Origin: an uncultured Methanoregula sp.
Lineage (GTDB): Archaea > Halobacteriota > Methanomicrobia > Methanomicrobiales > Methanospirillaceae
Assembly: GCF_963667735.1 (NCBI RefSeq)
Contig: NZ_OY763919.1
Span: forward strand, 992,001-1,056,000
Length of the DNA stretch: 64,000 bases
Reading direction: 5' to 3'
Positions 54,867 through 62,620 of the stretch are shown here, one piece after another. The notes under the pieces are model-generated. The model searched no databases. It was given only the letters and a program-made list of their open reading frames with translations, and had not been told where the DNA came from. Numbering within the stretch: position 1 is the first letter of the stretch; every line of letters begins with the position of its first letter. Both the position numbers and the translations under genes were made by a program.

Positions 54867-54993
54867 GGGGGGTCTGTGGTGAAAATAGTGTTCCGGTCCA
54901 GAAGGCCAGTTCCGGCATTTTTACATCGGAAAATCTCAAAATATTTTTCGTGTCTGCTCTTCCCGTTTCACATTTTTTCACCACAGACCCCCC
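54867..54993. repeat. Terminal-inverted-repeat element, copy 2
   Basis: Perfect 19-base arms: GGGGGGTCTGTGGTGAAAA at 54867-54885 and its complement at 54975-54993. The 89-base interior contains TTCCGGTCCAGAAGGCCAGT, alignable with TTCCGGCTTCCAGAACGGG plus AGT in copy 1, then an A/T tract. The shared arms and partly shared interior show the two loci are members of one family. Confidence 0.85.
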
Positions 54994-55096
54994 TACACCC
55001 CCGTTCGTTTTTATCCGGATTCCGGTGCGGTTTCGGGTAAATATTCCGACGTAACATGCAGGGCATGGAAGAGCAAAGGCAGCCCTGGATGGAGAT

Positions 55097-55120
55097 GGGG
55101 GGTCCGTGGGGATATTTTTG
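55097..55120 (+). repeat. Degenerate third arm of the repeat at locus 2
   Basis: GGGGGGTCCGTGGGGATATT matches the forward arm with a few changes (TCTGTGGTGA to TCCGTGGGGA), 104 bases after the reverse arm, mirroring the third arm at locus 1 (81 bases after). Confidence 0.5.
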
Positions 55121-55371
55121 CAGACCGACGGGAACTGTTTGCAGCGTGAGCAAACCGGTTCGCGTGAGTGACGGTGCCGGGTAGTTTGCAAAAGTGCAGC
55201 CCCCGGTCACGCGGGCTGTCCGGTCGTTTCCTGGAGGTGCGTTCCGGGATCATGATACCCCAATCCCTGGATAATCCCCATGATACGAGATCACCTTTAT
55301 GTTCTTTCCCATCCAAATTAACAGACCCAAGCTTGGAACCCGCTCATACGGGACGGCATGGTGCAAAGACT

Positions 55372-55848
55372 ATGGCAGAAGTGGTCGAGGTTTTAGTACC
55401 CGGCGGAAAGGCTACAGCAGGTCCACCATTAGGACCCTCGCTCGGACCACTCGGTATCAACGTGAAGGGAGTTGTTGACGAGATCAACAAGAAGACCGCC
55501 TCATTCAATGGAATGCAGGTCCCGGTCAAGATCGAAGTCGACGCAAAGAAGAACTTCACGGTCACGGTGGGTATCCCACCGACGACGGCACTCATCAAGA
55601 AAGAGGCCGGTATCGAGAAAGGTTCAAAAGAGCCCAACGCCATTGTGGCAGGAAATCTGCCATTCGAGGCCGCTGTCAGAATTGCCAACATGAAACTCGA
55701 AGGCATGCTCTCCTACGAGCTGAAGACCGCAGTACGCGAAGTCATCGGCACGTGTGTCAGCATGGGAGTGAATGTTGACGGCAAGAAACCCAAAGAGGTT
55801 CTCGCCCTCATCGCTGAAGGCAAGTACGACAGCAAACTCGTGAAATAA
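55372..55848 (+). CDS. rpl11: 50S ribosomal protein L11
   Basis: 158 residues. The start [20 protein letters not shown] and [19 protein letters not shown] are diagnostic of archaeal L11. Binds the GTPase-associated centre of 23S rRNA. The ATG at 55372 is preferred to the in-frame ATG at 55168 because the family starts here. The operon continues into rpl1-rpl10-rpl12. Confidence 0.97.
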   Translation: MAEVVEVLVPGGKATAGPPLGPSLGPLGINVKGVVDEINKKTASFNGMQVPVKIEVDAKKNFTVTVGIPPTTALIKKEAGIEKGSKEPNAIVAGNLPFEAAVRIANMKLEGMLSYELKTAVREVIGTCVSMGVNVDGKKPKEVLALIAEGKYDSKLVK

Positions 55849-55905
55849 ACAGGAGAAAACCATAGGAGATCGATTCGGTCGGTCGCAGAACTATGGAGGA
55901 ATCTG

Positions 55906-56550
55906 ATGGTTGATAGGGCCAAAATTTTAGAAGCCGTCAAAACGGCGATTGAGAAGGCGCCAGAGCGTAAGTTCTCTGAGAGCATCGATATTACCATCAA
56001 TCTCAAGAATATCGATATGGCGCAGCCGAAAAATCGTATCGACGAGACGATAATGCTTCCCCACGGAACCGGCGAGAAGATCGGGATCTGTGTCATCGGG
56101 AAAGGCGATATCGTCACGCAGGCAAAGGATGCCAAAGTCGAACTGATCATCGGCCCTGAAGAAGTTGAACGGCTCGGCGGCTCACCCCGCGAAGCACGGA
56201 AAGTGGCAGGCAAATACCGCTACTTCCTTGCAGAAACGGCGGTCATGCCGGGTGTCGGCCGGTACTTAGGTCCACGGCTTGGACCAAGGGGCCGGATGCC
56301 GATGCCGATTGCAGGCGGGCAGGATATCCGCCCGATAGTCGAGCGTCTGCGCAACTCGGTGAAGATCCGTACAAAAGACAAGACGGTCTTCTCCAGCAAG
56401 GTCGGATCAACGGCAATGACGCCGGAGCAGGTTGCTGAGAACATCGAGACGATTGTCAAGAGGATCGAGTCTGTCCTTGAACAGGGTCCCTTAAACGTCC
56501 GTTCCATCTTTATCAAGACCACCATGGGTCCCGCAGTGAGGCTGGAATAA
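55906..56550 (+). CDS. rpl1: 50S ribosomal protein L1
   Basis: 214 residues. The family hallmark near the middle (VGRYLGPRLGPRGRMPMPI) and the VGSTAMTPEQVAENIETIV region are present. L1 forms the ribosome stalk opposite L12 and in methanogens represses its own operon by binding the mRNA. A GGAGGAATCTG ribosome binding site precedes the ATG. It shares one base with the start of rpl10. Confidence 0.97.
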   Translation: MVDRAKILEAVKTAIEKAPERKFSESIDITINLKNIDMAQPKNRIDETIMLPHGTGEKIGICVIGKGDIVTQAKDAKVELIIGPEEVERLGGSPREARKVAGKYRYFLAETAVMPGVGRYLGPRLGPRGRMPMPIAGGQDIRPIVERLRNSVKIRTKDKTVFSSKVGSTAMTPEQVAENIETIVKRIESVLEQGPLNVRSIFIKTTMGPAVRLE

Positions 56551-57398
56551 TGGCGTTATATACCCACCACCTTCCCTCGTGGAAGAAGGACGAGGTCGCT
56601 GACATCAAGAAGAACGCAAAAGAGTACAAGCTCATCGGGCTTGTCGACATGTACGGTATCCCCGCCCAGCAGGTGCAGCAGATCCGCCGGAACCTCCGCG
56701 GAAAGGCTGTCATCAAAGTGACGAGGAACACCTTAATCAAGCACGCGTTCGAGGAGATCGGCGGGGACACCAAGAACCTGTCGAAGTTTATCTCCGGTCA
56801 CTCGGCGATCATCTTCACCAACGACAACCCGTTCAAGCTCTACAAGCAGCTCGAGAAGACCAAGACCAAGATGGCGGCAAAGGCCGGCGAGAAAGCGCCG
56901 GAGGATATCGTCATCGAGAAGGGTCCCACCAGCTTCAAGCCGGGCCCGATTGTCGGCGAGCTCCAGCAGGCCGGCATCCCCGCAGCCATTGAAGGCGGCA
57001 AGGTCAAGATCAGAGAGACCAAGACGGTTGTCAAGAAAGGCGGCGTCATCTCGGCAAAACTCGCAGCAGTTCTTTCCAAGCTCGATATCAAGCCCATGGA
57101 CGTTGGTCTTGCCCTGCAGGCAGCGTTCCACGATGGCAGCATCTACGAGCCCTCGGTGCTTGCGGTTGACGAGACGGTCATCCTCGGACAGATCGCGCTT
57201 GCCAGCAGGCAGGCCCTCGCCCTCTCGGTCGAGGCAGCGATCCCGACGAAGGACTCGATGGATGCAATCCTGATCAAGGCAGTCAGGGATGCCCGCGGTC
57301 TTGCGATCGAGGCAAGCATCTACGAGAAAGACGTTGTCGATGCGATTATCGGTAAAGCGTACAGAGAAGGCCAGGTCCTCAAGACCCTGGTAAAATAA
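56550..57398 (+). CDS. rpl10: 50S ribosomal protein L10 (acidic P0 homologue)
   Basis: 282 residues, somewhat shorter than many archaeal P0 proteins. The N-terminal rRNA-binding domain starts LYTHHLPSWKKDEVADIKKN; the C-terminal helices that carry L12 dimers follow. It ends in KAYREGQVLKTLVK, without the acidic-Lys/Gly tail common to P0, so the charged tail seen in many archaeal homologues appears to be absent. Confidence 0.95.
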   Translation: MALYTHHLPSWKKDEVADIKKNAKEYKLIGLVDMYGIPAQQVQQIRRNLRGKAVIKVTRNTLIKHAFEEIGGDTKNLSKFISGHSAIIFTNDNPFKLYKQLEKTKTKMAAKAGEKAPEDIVIEKGPTSFKPGPIVGELQQAGIPAAIEGGKVKIRETKTVVKKGGVISAKLAAVLSKLDIKPMDVGLALQAAFHDGSIYEPSVLAVDETVILGQIALASRQALALSVEAAIPTKDSMDAILIKAVRDARGLAIEASIYEKDVVDAIIGKAYREGQVLKTLVK

Positions 57399-57428
57399 TA
57401 TTTGAGATACATACACAGGTGAATTACG

Positions 57429-57737
57429 ATGGAGTATATCTATGCAGCACTTCTCCTGCACAAGGCAGGCAAGAAAGTCGATGAGCACGGCGTCAAGGCA
57501 GTCCTTACCGCCGCAGGTGTAGCAGCAGACGAGTCAAGAATCAAGGCACTCATTGCAGCGCTCGATGGCGTCAACATTGAGGAAGCCATCAAGGCAGCAG
57601 CAGCAGCCCCGGTCGCCGTTGCAGCAGCACCCGCAGCAGCAGCCGCAGCAGCACCCGCCAAGGAAGAGGCAAAGGAAGAGCACAAGAAGGAAGACGAAGA
57701 GAGCGGCATGGCAGGGCTCGGTGCCCTGTTCGGCTAA
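57429..57737 (+). CDS. rpl12: 50S ribosomal protein L12 (P1/P2-like)
   Basis: 102 residues: a dimerisation domain ([20 protein letters not shown]), an Ala-rich hinge (about 58-80) and the acidic C-terminal tail [16 protein letters not shown] that recruits translation GTPases. A T-rich sequence after the stop (57741-57754) is a likely terminator. The GCA-repeat in the hinge is the cause of local sequence repeats. Confidence 0.97.
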   Translation: MEYIYAALLLHKAGKKVDEHGVKAVLTAAGVAADESRIKALIAALDGVNIEEAIKAAAAAPVAVAAAPAAAAAAAPAKEEAKEEHKKEDEESGMAGLGALFG

Positions 57738-57740
57738 TCC

Positions 57741-57754
57741 TTTTTCTTTCTCTT
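57741..57754 (+). terminator. T-rich terminator after rpl12
   Basis: TTTTTCTTTCTCTT directly follows the rpl12 stop by 4 bases, matching archaeal U-tract terminators. Confidence 0.55.
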
Positions 57755-58001
57755 CTGGGCAAGAGTCCCGCAGATTGTTTTCATTCCCGCTTCCCCTGAG
57801 CGGCTTTGTCTTTTCGGAAATCCAGTATCCCTTAGCGAAAGGGTATCCTTGTCAGATACCAGAAAAGCACGGTCTGCAGAACCCGTTATGGGAACCGGAA
57901 CGTTCTTTTCAATAACATACCGGAGAGTGTGGAATAATTAAAAAAGAGAATCTGGCTGTTTCGGGCTGTATTCCCTCATCTGTCTCTGAAACAACCAAAA
58001 A

Positions 58002-58400
58002 TCAGAGTATCTTCTTCCCGGCATCGGCGCCGGGCTTCACGTGGTAGACCTCGCTGATCTTCATGACTACCGCGGACTTTGGTGCGAGATGGGGCCGCAC
58101 CTCCTTCATCCACGCCACATCCTGCCGGAAGACCTCGTCGTTCGTGTGGAGGGTCACCGGCCCCTTGATCTGGAACCCGCCCTTCTCTCCCCACCAGGAG
58201 AGAGCCACTACGGGGTTTTCCGTTACGTTCTGCAGGGTCTTGTGGAAGTACTGGTCCGATATGAGCAGGGTTTCACCGTCGAGGAGCTTGAATGCCCCGA
58301 TCGGCACTACGTTTGGCACGCTGTTCTTTGAGGATGTTGCCAGGAACAAGGTCTTTGTCCCGGTCAGCGACTCACGGATCTCCGGTGTCAGTGCGACCAT
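58002..58400 (-). CDS. Pyridoxamine 5'-phosphate oxidase-fold flavoprotein
   Basis: 132 residues with the split beta-barrel pattern: TGTKTLFLATSSKNSVPNVV, then GETLLISDQYFHKTLQN. Such PPOX-fold proteins bind FMN or F420 and reduce unknown small molecules. No neighbour indicates the substrate. Convergent with rpl12 across a 264-base gap. Confidence 0.88.
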   Translation of the reverse strand: MVALTPEIRESLTGTKTLFLATSSKNSVPNVVPIGAFKLLDGETLLISDQYFHKTLQNVTENPVVALSWWGEKGGFQIKGPVTLHTNDEVFRQDVAWMKEVRPHLAPKSAVVMKISEVYHVKPGADAGKKIL

Positions 58401-58517
58401 TCCTATCTTCTCCGGATAAGCATTGCTCGAAAAGGGTATTAAGACGTGCAGTATCCTTTTTGAAACTGACCAGATACCCGGGGATAACCGGTTCTGATTT
58501 TTAAAAGATATGTGTGT

Positions 58518-58955
58518 TCAGCTGCGCACGGGCCGGAGCCGGAACCCGGTCCAGTCGCCCCGGTCGCACCCGGGTGCAGGATCCTTCATCTGGGAGAAGA
58601 CGAAATCGAATGCATCCTTCTCGACGGCTACCCTTCCCGTGCTCTCGCAGAACCGCACGAACGCCTCGTACATCTGCGAGCAGGGAACCCGTGCACCGGG
58701 ATCGGCTTCCAGGATCTCCTCGTGGAACCGCCAGATGCCCTCGAACTCCAGGTCATCGTCCACGAGGGGTTTTAATATCTCCTCGTCGACCATCACCGAA
58801 GCTTCCTGCTTGCGCGAGATCTCTTCGAGATCCCGGTAGTAATCGGCAACAAGGGTGAGTCCCTGGCGGAGATCGTTGAGCTCCAGCTCGAGATCTTTGA
58901 GTTTCTTTCCCTGCTCGGTGGGCGGGTCAGCCGGATCCATTTCCTGTTGTTTCAT
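58518..58955 (-). CDS. Hypothetical protein with coiled coil and Pox_D5-like C-terminal domain
   Basis: 145 residues. A charged N-terminal coiled coil (KKLKDLELELNDLRQGLTLV) and a C-terminal part RVPCSQMYEAFVRFCESTGR, then DAFDFVFSQMKDPAPG and DWTGFRLRPVRS. The last part resembles the winged-helix Pox_D5/primase C-terminal module (YxxYxxxC then F then a Gly-Arg-rich end), usually attached to primase-helicases; here it would stand alone. It is 64 bases downstream of hypF. The match is by eye, so uncertain. Confidence 0.65.
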   Translation of the reverse strand: MKQQEMDPADPPTEQGKKLKDLELELNDLRQGLTLVADYYRDLEEISRKQEASVMVDEEILKPLVDDDLEFEGIWRFHEEILEADPGARVPCSQMYEAFVRFCESTGRVAVEKDAFDFVFSQMKDPAPGCDRGDWTGFRLRPVRS

Positions 58956-59019
58956 TTATCCGTTGGCACTGATAAAATGCTCGAATATACGGGCGTAACC
59001 TTCTGCAGGCCCGGAATGC

Positions 59020-61257
59020 TCATGAACGCCGTTCCAGCACTTTTCCTGCATACACGCACTGGCCGAACGAGACGCACCCGTCGCCGAGCGGGTAATCGGT
59101 GTTGATCTTGCAGGCAAAGCCCCAGGTCTCAACTTCCCGCCGGATCGTCTCGCGGATTGCGTGGTTGTAGGCAACCCCGCCGCTCAGTGCAATGGTCCGG
59201 TGTCCGTCCCTTTCGGCAGCCCGGATGGCCATGCCGGCTATACCCCGGGCAAGGTTGTACTGGAACGAGGCGGCAATTGAGCTGATCTTCCGCGGGTCAG
59301 GATCCGGTCCTTCCGGAAGCTGGGAAAGGGCGGTCCGGATCAGGGTGCGGGAAGAGAGGACTTCGCACCCGTCCCTGGCTACGGTTATGGGGATCTCCCA
59401 TTCCTCTGCGGTCCCCCGGGCGGCAGCGGATTCCAGTTTCATGGCCGGCTCTCCGTCGTACGTCTTCTCCCGGCAGATCCCGAGCAGGGCAGCGGCGGCG
59501 TCCAGCACCCGGCCGGTGCTTGTGGTCTGGGTGACATTGAATCCCGAGGCCACCTGTTTTTTCAGCACGCCCAGTTCGATCTCCGGCCAGCCCCGGGTGG
59601 CAAGAAGCGAGAGGATCTCTTCCTCCGGCAGGATGCCATAGAGCATCCGTTCGGGGAACCGGGTTGCGAGATCCCCGCCCGGCATTGCCATCGGCTCAAG
59701 GTGGGCCACGCGTTTCAGGTCCGGCACCTGTCCCGAGAAGATCTCGCAACCCCACACGCTGCCGTCGTCGCCATATCCCACGCCGTCGATTGCTATGCCC
59801 ACGCACGGCTCCGTGGTGGCAGCGGCAATGTGCGCCCGGTGATGCTGGACGGGCATGAGTTCGAGCCCCTTATCAGCAGCAAGTTCGCGGGCGAAACGGG
59901 TGGACAGGAACTGGGGATGGAGATCGTGGGCGACAACCTCGTACTCGGCGCCAAGGAGTCTCCCGATATTCCGGACGGTCTCCTGCAGGTACTCAAGAGT
60001 TGGGGGGTTTCTCACATTGCCTACGTGGGGCGAAGTTACGGCAAACCCGTTTTTGTAGATCGTGGCATTGGCGTTCAGCTCGGGACCCACGGCAAGGATG
60101 CACCGGTTCCCGAGATCGATGGCTGTCCTTTTGGGTGCTATTCCCCGCGAGAGCCGGATGATGCAGCCGTCCCGCATCACTGAATCGTCGACCCGGTTGG
60201 TGATCGCCCGGTTATGGGTTAAGAAGAAGTCCGCGTCCTTGATCAGTTTTGAGAGCGCCACATCGATCTCTGTGATCATCGGGTAGCCGGGCATGTTGGC
60301 GCTCGTCATGATCAGGAGCGGGTGTTTCAGGTGCGAGAAGAGGAGATGGTGGAGGCCGGTATAGGGGAGCATGCAGCCGATGGTGTGGAGATTGCTGATC
60401 CCCGCGTGGGCGGAAGGGTCGCGTTTCTCCAGGACGAGGATGGGGTGGATGGGCCCGTTCAGGAGATCCCGGTCTGCACTGCTCACCTTTGCCAGGGTCT
60501 CGATATAATCCGGGCGCACCATAACGGCAAGCGGCTGCTCGGTCCGGCCCAGGCGCCTCTTGAGGAGATCTGCCGACTCTTCAATGCAGACAAGATGGAA
60601 GCCGCCGATGCCCCGGATCGCGAGGATCTTACCATCATCGAGAAGCCGTGCCGCGTCCCTGACTGGATCGGGGCTGCCATACGGGTTACCGGACCGGTCC
60701 AGGAGCCGGAGCCCGGGCCCGCAGGTATCGCAGGCAATGGTCTGGGCATGATGGCGCCGGCAGCCGGGGTCCTGGTATTCCTGCGCACAAGCCGGGCACA
60801 TGGGAAAATCTGCCATTGCGGTCCGCTCGCGATCATAGGGGATCGCGTTGATGATACTGTACCGGGGCCCGCAGTTCACGCAGGAGGTTGCCCAGTAATT
60901 CTCGTACCGTCCGCCACATCGGAAGATATCGGAGATACAGTCATCGCAGATGGCGATGTCGGGCGGGATCATGCCCGAGAACGAGCCCGTCCCGCTCTCA
61001 AGGATGAAAAATCCATCCGGAATTTCCACATTGGTGTCGGCAACCGTAACGGAATCGATCCGGGCAAGCGGGGGTCCCCGGGAGACTGCCTGCAAAAACG
61101 CATCGAAATTCCCGCCCCGGGCAACAATCTCCACTTCGCTCCCGAGGTTCTTGACGGTACCGGCGATATCAAGAGCGCATGCGGTTGCATAGACGAAAGG
61201 GCGGAACCCGACTCCCTGGACAATGCCCCGAACGGTTATTTTGCCCTTTTTCTCCAT
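59020..61257 (-). CDS. hypF: Carbamoyltransferase HypF
   Basis: 745 residues. An N-terminal acylphosphatase domain (RGIVQGVGFRPFVYATAC), two zinc-finger units (ICDDCISDIFRCGG and SCVNCGPRY, then CPACAQEY and CDTCGPGL), a YrdC-like domain and a C-terminal Kae1-like domain (LSGGVAYNHAIRETIRRE). It makes the cyanide ligand of [NiFe]-hydrogenases from carbamoyl phosphate, with HypE. No other hyp genes lie in this window. A TATA candidate is not clear. Confidence 0.96.
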   Translation of the reverse strand: MEKKGKITVRGIVQGVGFRPFVYATACALDIAGTVKNLGSEVEIVARGGNFDAFLQAVSRGPPLARIDSVTVADTNVEIPDGFFILESGTGSFSGMIPPDIAICDDCISDIFRCGGRYENYWATSCVNCGPRYSIINAIPYDRERTAMADFPMCPACAQEYQDPGCRRHHAQTIACDTCGPGLRLLDRSGNPYGSPDPVRDAARLLDDGKILAIRGIGGFHLVCIEESADLLKRRLGRTEQPLAVMVRPDYIETLAKVSSADRDLLNGPIHPILVLEKRDPSAHAGISNLHTIGCMLPYTGLHHLLFSHLKHPLLIMTSANMPGYPMITEIDVALSKLIKDADFFLTHNRAITNRVDDSVMRDGCIIRLSRGIAPKRTAIDLGNRCILAVGPELNANATIYKNGFAVTSPHVGNVRNPPTLEYLQETVRNIGRLLGAEYEVVAHDLHPQFLSTRFARELAADKGLELMPVQHHRAHIAAATTEPCVGIAIDGVGYGDDGSVWGCEIFSGQVPDLKRVAHLEPMAMPGGDLATRFPERMLYGILPEEEILSLLATRGWPEIELGVLKKQVASGFNVTQTTSTGRVLDAAAALLGICREKTYDGEPAMKLESAAARGTAEEWEIPITVARDGCEVLSSRTLIRTALSQLPEGPDPDPRKISSIAASFQYNLARGIAGMAIRAAERDGHRTIALSGGVAYNHAIRETIRREVETWGFACKINTDYPLGDGCVSFGQCVYAGKVLERRS

Positions 61258-61314
61258 GGTTTAGTCGCAAAATTTTATTGATTCACACAGCGATATAATG
61301 ATAGGGTTTTCACT

Positions 61315-61827
61315 GTGCCGGGCCATATTCGAATTGTAAACGATCCCGTTGAGCTCGTTCCTCTCCTGATGACGTTCAACGACCCCTCCTTTAAAAAGGT
61401 CTATGAACTTTTGAACAAATCGTGGCTGACCGAAGATGAGATCAAGGCGCAGATCGCAAGCGACTGCGTACCCCTCTGCCTCCAGATCCTCAAAAAAGGC
61501 AATCTTGTGGAAGAGCAGTGGCGGATGCCGAAACCCGGCGCAAAACCGGAGAAGGAGTTCCGGGCAACTTACAACAAGTTCCGGGCCAACTTCCAGTGCA
61601 ATCTCTCGGATCTCTCCGACATCCTTTACCTCTCGCTCTCCAATGACGAGAACCTCCGCGAGGTTGTTGAAAATATCGAGAGCGAACTTAACAAGGGGAA
61701 CAGTTCGATCAGCGACCTTTCACGGAAATTCAATGTCAGCCCGATCTTTATCAAGGGACTGGCAAAACGGATCACCCATATGGACGTGAAGGGGCAGGGA
61801 CTGGTGCTGCTTGACACCGGGCGCTAA
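61315..61827 (+). CDS. Winged-helix transcriptional regulator (ArsR-like)
   Basis: 170 residues starting at GTG 61315. The N-terminal winged-helix is DPSFKKVYELLNKSWLTEDE, then IASDCVPLCLQILKKGNLVE; a second helical part (ISDLSRKFNVSPIFIKGLAK) looks like another helix-turn-helix. It is in a divergent position to hypF and overlaps the next regulator gene by 17 bases. Targets are unknown. Confidence 0.8.
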   Translation: MPGHIRIVNDPVELVPLLMTFNDPSFKKVYELLNKSWLTEDEIKAQIASDCVPLCLQILKKGNLVEEQWRMPKPGAKPEKEFRATYNKFRANFQCNLSDLSDILYLSLSNDENLREVVENIESELNKGNSSISDLSRKFNVSPIFIKGLAKRITHMDVKGQGLVLLDTGR

Positions 61828-62620
61828 GGATCCCCTTTATTCTATTCTGCGCAGCAAGCGCGAGGTCTCGCGCCTGCAGATACTGGTGGAGATAGCCGAG
61901 CACCAGCCGGCTGTCCGGCAGCAGGAGATAGCCGAGAAACTCGGCGTCACCCCGCAGGCTATCTCGGAATACATCCGCGAGCTCGTGGACGAAGGGATGG
62001 TCTCGGCGAGCGGCCGGGGCAACTACGAGGTGACCAAGTCCGGTATCGAGTGGGTGCTTGAGAACGCGGAGTCGCTCGAATCCTATGCCCGGCACATCCG
62101 GCGCGATATCATCCAGCAGGTCGCGGTCTGGACGGCGGTTGCGGCTGAGGACCTGAAAAAAGGAGACGAGGCCGGTGTCTTCATGAAAGACGGGTTCCTC
62201 TATGCCGGCAAAAAAGGCATGTCCGCCACGGGCGTTGTGATCGCCGATGCAAAGAAAGGCGAGGATGTCGGGGTCTCCCGGCTCAACGGGATCATCGAAC
62301 ACAAGGAAGGCAAGGTCCATGTCTGCAAGGTTCCCCGGGTGCTCTACGGGGGCTCCCGGCGAATCAAAAGAGAGGAGATGCTTGCGATCTGTTCCGGGGC
62401 CGGCATGGTTGCGGCAGTCGGTCTTGAGGCCTACATTGCCCTGAACGCTGCGGGCCGCAAACCCGACATGTTCTTTGGCGCCCGGGAAGGCGTGATCGAG
62501 GCCGCGTTCCACGGGATCGACTGCGCCATTGTGATCGTTGACGAAGAGTTCACGGATTTCTTGAAGAGGCTCGAGAGCGTGGAGCTCCCCTACATCATCC
62601 ACGACCTGATCGCGCCATGA
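61811..62620 (+). CDS. HTH regulator with conserved C-terminal ligand-type domain
   Basis: 269 residues from a TTG at 61811, inside the end of the previous gene. MarR-like winged helix: LVEIAEHQPAVRQQEIAEKL, then VTPQAISEYIRELVDEG. The rest (GMSATGVVIADAKKGEDVGV, GIIEHKEGKVHVCKVPRVLY) is a conserved archaeal domain of unknown function. It overlaps the helicase start by 4 bases, forming a three-gene operon. Confidence 0.82.
   Translation: MTPGAKDPLYSILRSKREVSRLQILVEIAEHQPAVRQQEIAEKLGVTPQAISEYIRELVDEGMVSASGRGNYEVTKSGIEWVLENAESLESYARHIRRDIIQQVAVWTAVAAEDLKKGDEAGVFMKDGFLYAGKKGMSATGVVIADAKKGEDVGVSRLNGIIEHKEGKVHVCKVPRVLYGGSRRIKREEMLAICSGAGMVAAVGLEAYIALNAAGRKPDMFFGAREGVIEAAFHGIDCAIVIVDEEFTDFLKRLESVELPYIIHDLIAP

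Larger units (their letters stand above)
54629..55371. other. Non-coding gap with repeat element and rpl11 leader
   Basis: 743 bases without a convincing gene. It holds the second inverted-repeat element (54867-54993), a degenerate third arm (55097-55120), and the region just before rpl11 with a weak TATA-like CTTTATGTT at about 55290. The frame open into rpl11 from 55168 is a read-through of the leader. Confidence 0.65.

Noticed and set aside
55168..55371. 68-codon N-terminal extension of L11
   Set aside because: Homologues start at [12 protein letters not shown]; the extension is a read-through of the leader with no family resemblance.
57596..57660. GCA-repeat tract as a microsatellite
   Set aside because: It encodes the alanine-rich hinge of L12, which is normal for the family.
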